Shown piece by piece: positions 57,693 through 64,000 of a DNA stretch of 64,000 nucleotides (position 1 is the stretch's first letter; each line of letters begins with the position of its first letter). A program made the position numbers and the translations under genes. Source of the DNA: Endozoicomonas sp. OPT23 (lineage in GTDB: Bacteria > Pseudomonadota > Gammaproteobacteria > Pseudomonadales > Endozoicomonadaceae); assembly GCF_009653635.1 (NCBI RefSeq), contig NZ_PPFD01000006.1:62001-126000 (forward strand). Reading direction: 5' to 3'. Under the pieces are notes generated by a model, which did not search any database, was not told the origin of the DNA, and saw only the letters and a list, made by a program, of their open reading frames with translations.

Positions 57693-58606
57693 TGACTGCA
57701 TTAAATGCCCACTCAAAACAAAGCAGCCTGACATTGCTGATTTCAAAAGGACTGCCTTCAAAGAAATTAGCCGTGAAAATACTACAGCATGGCATTCTAG
57801 TACTTGGTGTACTGTTTCTGGTCACGCCTTTGTGGATTGCCCTGATGTCTTCCACTCATTCCCCAGAGACCCTTTTTCGGGAAGGGCTGCAATTTTTGCC
57901 GGGCAACTTTGCTATAGAGACGTACACAGAGTTGTTTACGATTTCCAGCGGACAGTTATCTATTTCGGCGGCCTCAATGCTGACGAACAGTCTGGTTCTT
58001 GGTCTCGGCTTTGCCATAGGAAAGGTGATTATTTCAATGCTGGCCGCTTATGGGCTGGTGTATTTTCGCTTTCCGCTGGCAACACCGCTGTTCTGGATTA
58101 TCTTTGCGACGCTTTTGTTGCCTCTGGAAGTCAGGATTATTCCTTCGTATCAGGTTGTGGCTGACCTTGGACTGTTAAATACCTATACAGGTTTGATCGT
58201 TCCATTGATTGCTTCTGCCACCGGCACTTTTTTTTTCCGCCAGTATTATCGTTCTGTCCCGGGTGAATTACTGGAAGCTGCACGTATCGATAATGCCGGC
58301 CCTTTAAGATTTTTCATCGATATTCTGGTGCCTCTCTCGAGAACCATGATATCGGCGATTTTCATCATTATGTTCGTTGTCGGCTGGAACCAGTATCTCT
58401 GGCCTTTGCTGATGACGACTGACCCTGACTATTACACCGTTGTCGTCGGTATCCGTCAGATGTTTCAGGTTATGTATGAAGGGGGTGACCTGCCCCAGTT
58501 TAATCTCGCTTTTGCCCTGACCATTCTTGCCACACTGCCACCGGTTCTGGTTGTGGTGATATTTCAAAGAATGTTCATAAAAGGGCTGGTGGAATCAGAA
58601 AAATAA
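57692..58606 (+). CDS. ugpE: Glycerol-3-phosphate ABC transporter permease UgpE
   Basis: The second Ugp permease (304 residues) has a basic, Ser-rich N-terminal tail of about 30 residues, then six helices. FPLATPLFWIIFATLLLPLEVRI lies in the middle and the EAA loop is ELLEAARIDNAGPLRFF. WNQYLWPLLMTTDPDYYTV is typical of UgpE. The N-terminal tail is longer than in E. coli UgpE (281). An internal start is possible, but the TAATG overlap favours this one. Confidence 0.92.
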   Translation: MTALNAHSKQSSLTLLISKGLPSKKLAVKILQHGILVLGVLFLVTPLWIALMSSTHSPETLFREGLQFLPGNFAIETYTELFTISSGQLSISAASMLTNSLVLGLGFAIGKVIISMLAAYGLVYFRFPLATPLFWIIFATLLLPLEVRIIPSYQVVADLGLLNTYTGLIVPLIASATGTFFFRQYYRSVPGELLEAARIDNAGPLRFFIDILVPLSRTMISAIFIIMFVVGWNQYLWPLLMTTDPDYYTVVVGIRQMFQVMYEGGDLPQFNLAFALTILATLPPVLVVVIFQRMFIKGLVESEK

Positions 58607-58623
58607 TTATCAGGATATTGAAA

Positions 58624-59730
58624 ATGGCGAGTATTGAGCTGAACGATATAAAAAAGGTTTACAGTAACGGCGTTGAAGCTATCAAGGGCGTTGATCTTGA
58701 AGTAGCGGATAAAGAGTTTATCGTTATTGTTGGTCCATCGGGTTGTGGTAAATCGACGCTGCTGAGAATGATTGCCGGTTTGGAAGAGATCACCTCTGGC
58801 ACCTTACAACTGGACGATGAAATCATTAATAAGCTGGAGCCTGCTGAACGTGATATAGCCATGGTGTTCCAGAACTACGCACTGTATCCGCATATGTCAG
58901 TCTTTAACAATATGGCTTATGGGCTGAAAAACAGAAAAGTGCCTAAAGCTGAAATTGAACAGAGAGTGAACGAAGCCGCAAAAATACTGGAGCTGGATCA
59001 GCTACTGGATAGAAAACCTTCGCAATTGTCCGGTGGCCAGCGCCAAAGAGTAGCGATGGGACGAGCAATCGTTCGCAAGCCAAAACTGTTTCTGTTTGAT
59101 GAACCTCTGTCGAATCTTGATGCCCGACTCCGTGGTCAGATGCGTATCGAGATAAAACAGCTCCAGCGGAAACTGGCGACAACCGCCATCTATGTAACGC
59201 ATGATCAGGTTGAGGCCATGACGCTGGGTGATCGTCTGATTGTGATGAATCAGGGCAAGGCAGAACAGATAGGTACGCCGAGTGAGCTCTATCATAAGCC
59301 GGCGACACTTTATGTGGCTGGCTTCCTTGGTAGTCCAACGATCAATGTCATGGAAGGACGGATTGTAAACGGTGCCTTTGTGATGAGAAATGGTACCAGG
59401 CTGCAACATCAAAATCTTTCAGGCCCACGTCCTGCAAACCTTGCAGTCCGACCTGAAGATATAGATATAGTATCGCCAGGGCACGAGGACAGCAATCTGA
59501 TGATCGAAATGGTCGAAGAACTCGGATCTGAAAAACTGGCTATTGGCTCAATAGTAGGAACCACTCAAAAGCTAACCGTTAGAGTGCCTAAAGAGACCCG
59601 TCTCAAAGAGGGTGAAATCGTCCCGGTTCTCTTCAAACGAGAAAATTGGCATATGTTTGATGTTGAAAGCGGTATGAGAATCGAGTTTGAACAGCATAAC
59701 CAGAAGGAAGTACTGGTCGCCATTGCATGA
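58624..59730 (+). CDS. ugpC: Glycerol-3-phosphate ABC transporter ATPase UgpC
   Basis: The ATPase subunit of the importer (368 residues) has Walker A GPSGCGKST, the signature LSGGQRQRVAMGRA, Walker B LFLFDEPLSNLD and the H-loop TAIYVTHDQVEAM. A C-terminal TOBE domain with NLAVRPEDIDIV follows. The ATG giving MASIELNDIKK has AGGAT upstream; a TTG two codons earlier is the alternative. Related sugar ATPases (MalK, UgpC) look alike. Operon context decides for UgpC. No ugpQ follows. Confidence 0.93.
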   Translation: MASIELNDIKKVYSNGVEAIKGVDLEVADKEFIVIVGPSGCGKSTLLRMIAGLEEITSGTLQLDDEIINKLEPAERDIAMVFQNYALYPHMSVFNNMAYGLKNRKVPKAEIEQRVNEAAKILELDQLLDRKPSQLSGGQRQRVAMGRAIVRKPKLFLFDEPLSNLDARLRGQMRIEIKQLQRKLATTAIYVTHDQVEAMTLGDRLIVMNQGKAEQIGTPSELYHKPATLYVAGFLGSPTINVMEGRIVNGAFVMRNGTRLQHQNLSGPRPANLAVRPEDIDIVSPGHEDSNLMIEMVEELGSEKLAIGSIVGTTQKLTVRVPKETRLKEGEIVPVLFKRENWHMFDVESGMRIEFEQHNQKEVLVAIA

Positions 59731-59777
59731 CAGGCTTTGGTTCTAGGATGAAGCTTCGTGCGTAGACATACCTAATG

Positions 59778-59826
59778 CCTCTTAATCCTGTATACGGCAT
59801 CATGCCTGTGAATACAGATTAAGAGG
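59778..59826 (+). promoter_or_regulatory. Hairpin covering the yqfB ribosome binding site
   Basis: CCTCTTAATC-TGTAT pairs with ATACA-GATTAAGAGG, 15 bp with one bulged C, closing an 18-nt loop that holds a small GGCAT/ATGCC helix. The right arm contains AAGAGG, the yqfB Shine-Dalgarno sequence, which pairs with CCTCTT. It lacks a U-tract, so translation control or weak termination of ugpC are both possible. Confidence 0.6.
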
Positions 59827-59835
59827 TGCCTCCCG

Positions 59836-60144
59836 ATGAGTAAAGAAATCACTTTCTACAGTCGTTTTTCCAGTGACATTCGTTCAGGTTTAAAAACAAT
59901 TACTATTCGTGATCATAGCGAATCGGACTATCAGTCTGGTAACCTGGTCAAGGCATTCACCAATCCTGAAGGTGAGTTTATTGCCAACCTGAAAGTTGTT
60001 GATGTTTATCCTGTCCGAATTGAAGATCTCACTGAAACGCATGCGAAGCAGGAGAATATGTCCCTACCAGAGCTTAAATCAGTGATCAAAGAGATTTATC
60101 CTGATGAAAATAATTTTTTTGTTATTGAGTTCGCCACCGAATAA
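59836..60144 (+). CDS. yqfB: N4-acetylcytidine amidohydrolase, ASCH domain (YqfB)
   Basis: YqfB hydrolyses N4-acetylcytidine to cytidine and acetate, salvaging a modified RNA nucleoside. The 102-residue ASCH-domain protein matches E. coli YqfB in many stretches: ITFYSRFSSDIRSGLKTITI, RDHSESDYQSG, LTETHAKQENMSLPELKSVI and the FFVIEF end. The expected catalytic Lys lies in LKTITIRD. AAGAGGTG 7 nt upstream of the ATG is partly hidden in a hairpin. It lies 105 nt after ugpC. Confidence 0.93.
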   Translation: MSKEITFYSRFSSDIRSGLKTITIRDHSESDYQSGNLVKAFTNPEGEFIANLKVVDVYPVRIEDLTETHAKQENMSLPELKSVIKEIYPDENNFFVIEFATE

Positions 60145-60187
60145 GATCTGATGATAGGTTATAGATAAGAGGTTCTGGGTCAAGCGC

Positions 60188-61222
60188 ATGGATGCACGAC
60201 TAAAACGAATAACACTCGTATTATTTGTTTATACGCAGTCCTATTTTCATCAGATAGCTCTGGCCTCAGCCGAGGGTAACCTGGATTATGTACTGCTTCC
60301 TCTGGGAAAGTCTGATAATACGATCCTGCCTGAAGCCTGGAACGCGCCTTTTAATGAAATTACACAGTTAGCCTGTCACAACTGTTTCGAGACAAAATAT
60401 AGTGAGTCATTTATTGAAGCACTGGATTACGTTAAGGCCGTTGAGCTGGATATCTGGGATACCCACTATTACGGAGTGGGTTCAGGCTTACCCGATCACT
60501 GGTATGTTCGTCATAATTTTTTAAGCGGTAACAATAACAATTGTGGCACAGGAAATGGTTCTCTTTTTGAGTGCCTGATGGACATCAGATTATGGAGTGA
60601 ACAACACCCCGATCATTTTCCAATTACACTGTTTCTGGATAAGAAACAAAACTGGAGTCAGCCAAGTCAGAGGCGGTCTCCCAAACAACTTTTTACAATG
60701 CTAAGAAAGGCCTTTGGTTCGAAGCTGTATAAACCCAGAGAGCTGCTTGAATTTAATACCAGTCAAAATATAACGCCTGCTGTTTGGCATTGGCCTACCG
60801 CAGCGGAGTTAAGTGGTCGTATTATCGTGGTGATCAATGGCGGCAGTATCGTACTCGACAAAGTCACATCTTTACTGCCCTACGGAAACTCTACCTATAA
60901 TACTGAGTTGGAAAAAGCGGGTCATGATACCCTCTCAGCCAATGCCTTTACGGGGCCGTATATTTTTAATATTGACGAAATAAGTTCGCCTATTAATATC
61001 TCGTCAAGTATCGCTTTTGTGAATGCCGCATTTAACCACAATAACATTGTTGACCTTGATTATATGAACTACTTCATTGACTCGTACAAAGGTCGGTTAC
61101 TCAGAGTCTGGAATGCAGAAGGCATACCTTTCTGTGAGCTCAGGAAGACCAAACTCAATTATGTGGCCTATTACGATTTCAAAGCACAGCTCTGTAATGG
61201 CTACAGTGTCTGGGTTCCATAA
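60188..61222 (+). CDS. Secreted PI-PLC-like phosphodiesterase (Ca2+-dependent type)
   Basis: This 344-residue protein has an N-terminal hydrophobic signal segment (about 8-27, ALASA cleavage). Its TIM-barrel phosphodiesterase motifs resemble Ca2+-dependent phosphatidylinositol phospholipase C-like enzymes. The first catalytic His is His64 (LACHNCFE), the metal-binding pair is Glu86/Asp88 (VELDIWD) and the second His is His109 (YVRHNF). ITLFLDKKQNW is a further barrel strand. Likely substrates are inositol or glycero-phospholipids outside the cell, which cannot be decided from sequence. It follows yqfB by 43 nt and converges on the protease gene. Confidence 0.8.
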   Translation: MDARLKRITLVLFVYTQSYFHQIALASAEGNLDYVLLPLGKSDNTILPEAWNAPFNEITQLACHNCFETKYSESFIEALDYVKAVELDIWDTHYYGVGSGLPDHWYVRHNFLSGNNNNCGTGNGSLFECLMDIRLWSEQHPDHFPITLFLDKKQNWSQPSQRRSPKQLFTMLRKAFGSKLYKPRELLEFNTSQNITPAVWHWPTAAELSGRIIVVINGGSIVLDKVTSLLPYGNSTYNTELEKAGHDTLSANAFTGPYIFNIDEISSPINISSSIAFVNAAFNHNNIVDLDYMNYFIDSYKGRLLRVWNAEGIPFCELRKTKLNYVAYYDFKAQLCNGYSVWVP

Positions 61223-61265
61223 GTATGTAACTCATGCAACCGGATATCAAATTTTCATCTCTTGT

Positions 61266-62822
61266 CTAATAGACGCAGGTCTTTTTATCATAGTCGTAAG
61301 TCATTCTAAGAAGATAACCCCAGATAGCCCAGTAAAAGTTGGAGCACAATTGTTTGAACTGACTTTCGCCCTTAACCAACAAGTCCAGTTCATCGTGAAT
61401 ATTTCTGCTTTCAACGCCTATATGTGTTACCGGACTCCACATATCACTCGGTGCTCTGCTGACAACGCGCTGCAGATCTTGATGCGCACATTCACCAGAT
61501 GTTTCTGTGTAGCATGAGTTGCTGATTTCTTCGAATCTCTCCAGAGACTTTATGTTGCATAAAAAGTCCATACGGGAATGCATATCGTTGAGATCTGATT
61601 GAATGGATTCAACTTGCAATTGTGACTTATTATATCGCTCTTCATCAAACCAGCCAGCTCCTTTATTAGAGAGTAAAAGTTCCAACCAAGAGCCAAACCA
61701 TGTTGCTCCTCGTGCAAGATAGTGGAGTTTTTCCGGATGCTCAGCAATGTAATCAGCCTGTTGTTGTGCTTGAAGCAAACTCTCAGGCCACTCGTTGCAG
61801 TCTTCGAGCATATCCGCAATCATCTTCCTTTGTGACTGGATTAAAGCCTTCTTTGATTCAGCATCAGCTATTTCCTGGCTGTCGGCGAAAGCTATTATCC
61901 ATCTATCTGTGTTTGCGATCTGTTTATTAAAATAAAGCATTCGTTTTTCTGGTAATTGATCACTGTGTTCCTGATTTAATAGATGTATGAAGTTATCAGG
62001 ATCTTTGATCTGATCAGCCTCCAGTAATTCTCGAAATTCACTTAATTTCAAAAACTTTGCCCTATAGGATCCTGATATTAAAATACCGAGTAAATCCAGC
62101 TGATGCTCTCCTCTGATAAACAGGCCTCCACCACTGTCTCCATGCTGCGAACATCGAGAGTTTTGATAATTAATTATTATTTCTGACTGATCGCTTGTAT
62201 CAAAATCGGTAGACAATTGTTTCACTACCCTTCTCTCATTTCCCTGAGAATGAAGTACTTCAATGGGTCCATAGCCGACAGAAAATAAGCTTTTTTCTTC
62301 TTCAGCCTGCCTGATACGAGCTGAAACTTCATCCCAGGGTTGCTTCATAACCGGTATTGACGGAGGGATGTCGACACTTTCAGCCAGGAGAAGAACAGCA
62401 AAGTCATCTTTATCGTTAATTACACGCTGGAGATTGAAAGGAGTCGTTGTCACAACATTAACTCGCATTGCATCGGAATGTTTGGTAAAAACAGCGTACC
62501 TAACAGCAACGGTAAACGCTTCAACTTCATAAGGCCGAAACATCAAATCAGGAAGTCTTATGCTGTCCCAGTCTACTGTTTTCCCTCTGTACTGGTCATT
62601 CGTAATTCGCATGTAGTCTCCCAGACAATGAGCCGCTGTAATTGCTACACGGGGAGAAATCAATACAGCAGAACATGACTGGTAGTTGCCAAAAAATTTT
62701 CCTACAGAATTGAACACTGGATCATCATAAACAAAGTCATCCAGTTTCAATTCATCAGCTACCAACGGGCTGGTAAAGAAAATTGGCAAGATAAACAGCA
62801 ATCTCACAACAATCGACTTCAT
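61266..62822 (-). CDS. Secreted trypsin-like serine protease with helical C-terminal extension
   Basis: The protein (518 residues from the ATG preceded by GGGGAAAGG) has a clear signal peptide ending near Ala22. A trypsin-fold domain has the triad His65 (ITAAHC), Asp140 (KDDFAVLLL) and Ser230 (QHGDSGGGLF). Cys pairs around the His and Ser fit this fold. After about residue 290 comes a region of some 230 residues, helical and Glu/Gln-rich, with several Cys and no known motif. It could be a binding or inhibitory domain. Specificity is not readable with confidence. A longer frame upstream has no ribosome binding site. Confidence 0.85.
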   Translation of the reverse strand: MKSIVVRLLFILPIFFTSPLVADELKLDDFVYDDPVFNSVGKFFGNYQSCSAVLISPRVAITAAHCLGDYMRITNDQYRGKTVDWDSIRLPDLMFRPYEVEAFTVAVRYAVFTKHSDAMRVNVVTTTPFNLQRVINDKDDFAVLLLAESVDIPPSIPVMKQPWDEVSARIRQAEEEKSLFSVGYGPIEVLHSQGNERRVVKQLSTDFDTSDQSEIIINYQNSRCSQHGDSGGGLFIRGEHQLDLLGILISGSYRAKFLKLSEFRELLEADQIKDPDNFIHLLNQEHSDQLPEKRMLYFNKQIANTDRWIIAFADSQEIADAESKKALIQSQRKMIADMLEDCNEWPESLLQAQQQADYIAEHPEKLHYLARGATWFGSWLELLLSNKGAGWFDEERYNKSQLQVESIQSDLNDMHSRMDFLCNIKSLERFEEISNSCYTETSGECAHQDLQRVVSRAPSDMWSPVTHIGVESRNIHDELDLLVKGESQFKQLCSNFYWAIWGYLLRMTYDYDKKTCVY

Positions 62823-63128
62823 ACCTTTCCCCAGTTTTATTTTATTTGCGTGGAGCATAGTTGATGAATGAAAAAGTAAATAATTTTCACTATTATTCTT
62901 TGAATTTTTTAATTGGACGAACGTTCTAAAGGCGTGATCAATATTTCAGTACAAATGCAGAGTGCTTACAGCTAGACGTAAATGTGAAGTGTTATAGAAA
63001 TACTAAGTAGCGGGAGAATAGGAATAGAGGCTCGTGAGGAACTTCTATTCCGTAACAGAGTTGGCACTGGAAAGAAAAAACGGGAAGATCTTTCCTGGAT
63101 CATTCCCGTTTCTTTACCGTTTCAGGAA
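62823..63128. other. Gap between the protease gene and htpG
   Basis: This 306-nt AT-rich stretch contains the protease promoter region and the htpG terminator at its right end. GAACGTTC near 62928 is a small palindrome of unknown meaning. I see no gene. Confidence 0.6.
63078..63111 (-). terminator. Rho-independent terminator of htpG
   Basis: AAACGGGAA pairs with TTCCCGTTT over a 16-nt loop. Read leftward it is followed by TTTTTTCTTT, 18 nt past the htpG stop. Confidence 0.85.
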
Positions 63129-64000
63129 TTAACCTGCCATTTCCAGCAGCAGCTTGTTCAGACGCTGAACATAGGAAGCCGGATCATCCAGCTGACCACC
63201 AGCGGCCAGGTTAGCCTGATCGAATACCACACGGGTCAGGTCAGAAAAACGATCTTCGTCCGCTTCTTTATCCAGACGTGCAACGAGTGGGTGCTCAGGG
63301 TTGATCTCAAAGATAGGCTTGGCTTCAGGCATTGCCTGACCAGCTGCTTCCATGATCTTGCGCATCTGTGCGCCCATATCATGTTCACCAACCACGACAC
63401 AGGCTGGAGAATCAGTCAGACGGTGAGTTACACGAACGTCGTCCACTTCTTCAGTCAACACATCCTTGATGCGCTTAAGCAGGTCTTCTTTCTCTTTCGC
63501 GCTTTCTTCCAGAGCCTTCTTGTCTTCTTCGTCGTCCAGTTTACCCAGATCCAGATCACCACGGGCGATGTCAGCGAACTGCTTGCCATCGAATTCGTTC
63601 AGGTGAGACATCAGCCATTCGTCAACGCGATCGGACAGCAGCAGAACTTCAACACCTTTCTTTCTGAAGACTTCCAGGTGCGGACTGTTGGCAGCAGCAT
63701 TGTGAGTTTCGGCGGTGATATAGAAGATCTTGTCCTGACCTTCCTTCATGCGGGAAACATAGCCTTCCAGAGTCTGAACCTGATCAGCACCAGCAGCTTC
63801 AGTGGTCGCAAAACGCAGTAGCTTGGCTACCTTTTCACGGTTAGCAAAGTCTTCAGCCGGGCCTTCTTTCAGAACCTGACCAAACTCCTTCCAGAATTCG
63901 GCGTACTTGTCTTCTTCCTTCTTGGCCATCTTTTCCAGCATATCCAGCACACGCTTGGTCAGCGCAGATTTCATGCTGTCAACGGCTGGGTCTTTCTGCA
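63129..64000 (-). CDS. htpG: Chaperone HtpG (Hsp90), C-terminal part, cut by window edge
   Basis: The visible 290 residues are the end of the Hsp90 middle domain and the C-terminal dimerisation domain. Motifs are [83 protein letters not shown] and the C-terminal [20 protein letters not shown]. All are typical of bacterial HtpG. The frame is open to the window edge, so the ATPase domain and start lie outside. A terminator follows the stop. Confidence 0.96.
   Translation of the reverse strand, partial: QKDPAVDSMKSALTKRVLDMLEKMAKKEEDKYAEFWKEFGQVLKEGPAEDFANREKVAKLLRFATTEAAGADQVQTLEGYVSRMKEGQDKIFYITAETHNAAANSPHLEVFRKKGVEVLLLSDRVDEWLMSHLNEFDGKQFADIARGDLDLGKLDDEEDKKALEESAKEKEDLLKRIKDVLTEEVDDVRVTHRLTDSPACVVVGEHDMGAQMRKIMEAAGQAMPEAKPIFEINPEHPLVARLDKEADEDRFSDLTRVVFDQANLAAGGQLDDPASYVQRLNKLLLEMAG

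Overview
The window is a 64 kb chromosomal segment from a Gram-negative gammaproteobacterium. Many genes follow the gene order I know from Pseudomonas: gap with an N-terminal extension divergent from mfd, csiV, nagZ, psrA, lexA, sulA, two small conserved genes, topA and fadAB, and gpsA near fabA-fabB. The rest combines yejBEF, a ugpBAEC operon and eukaryote-like or secreted accessory proteins. Together this fits a marine, host-associated Oceanospirillales-type bacterium such as Endozoicomonas. That placement is inference from gene content only. I found no tRNA, rRNA, CRISPR array, insertion sequence or prophage.

Layout. 0-8.6 kb: the end of a polyphosphate kinase 2 gene, a secreted Cys-rich protein of unknown role, nudC, nhaB, the overlapping yafS-rnhA-dnaQ cluster, then gloB-mltD divergent from it. 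8.7-12.7 kb: an alpha/beta hydrolase and a Baeyer-Villiger-type flavin monooxygenase, divergent from an AraC-type regulator, then a small membrane protein. 13-22.4 kb: a Yej-type peptide ABC operon with three tandem paralogous binding-protein genes, the third with a C-terminal membrane anchor. 22.5-28.7 kb: gap, mfd, csiV. 28.8-35.2 kb: a long leftward gene run, psrA, a YkuD-fold L,D-transpeptidase, nagZ, two MscS channels, and a three-gene partner-switching module (REC-PP2C phosphatase, STAS protein, HATPase kinase). 35.2-44.5 kb: lexA-sulA under a double LexA box, two small genes, topA and fadBA. PsrA-like palindromes sit upstream of both psrA and fadB, so the fatty-acid sensor and a likely target lie in the same window. 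44.5-52.5 kb: a universal stress protein, the ABC-F protein Uup, an MFS carrier, sixA, a DUF4389 protein, gpsA, fabA and fabB. 52.5-64 kb: the most accessory part.

The standout is the 896-residue protein at 52515-55205. It carries a clear ubiquitin-like domain in its middle and a BTB/POZ domain near its C-terminus, with no signal peptide. The ubiquitin-like domain aligns with ubiquitin without gaps from L8 to L56 and keeps the L8/I44/H68/V70 surface, but lacks the C-terminal RGG. This looks like a protein built to work in a eukaryotic cell, plausibly as a secreted effector acting on ubiquitination through a Cullin-3-like adaptor architecture. Next to it are the glycerol-3-phosphate importer ugpBAEC, the ac4C amidohydrolase gene yqfB behind a hairpin that covers its ribosome binding site, a secreted PI-PLC-like phosphodiesterase and a secreted trypsin-like protease. 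The phosphodiesterase and the importer could work together on host or environmental phospholipid. The window ends inside htpG.
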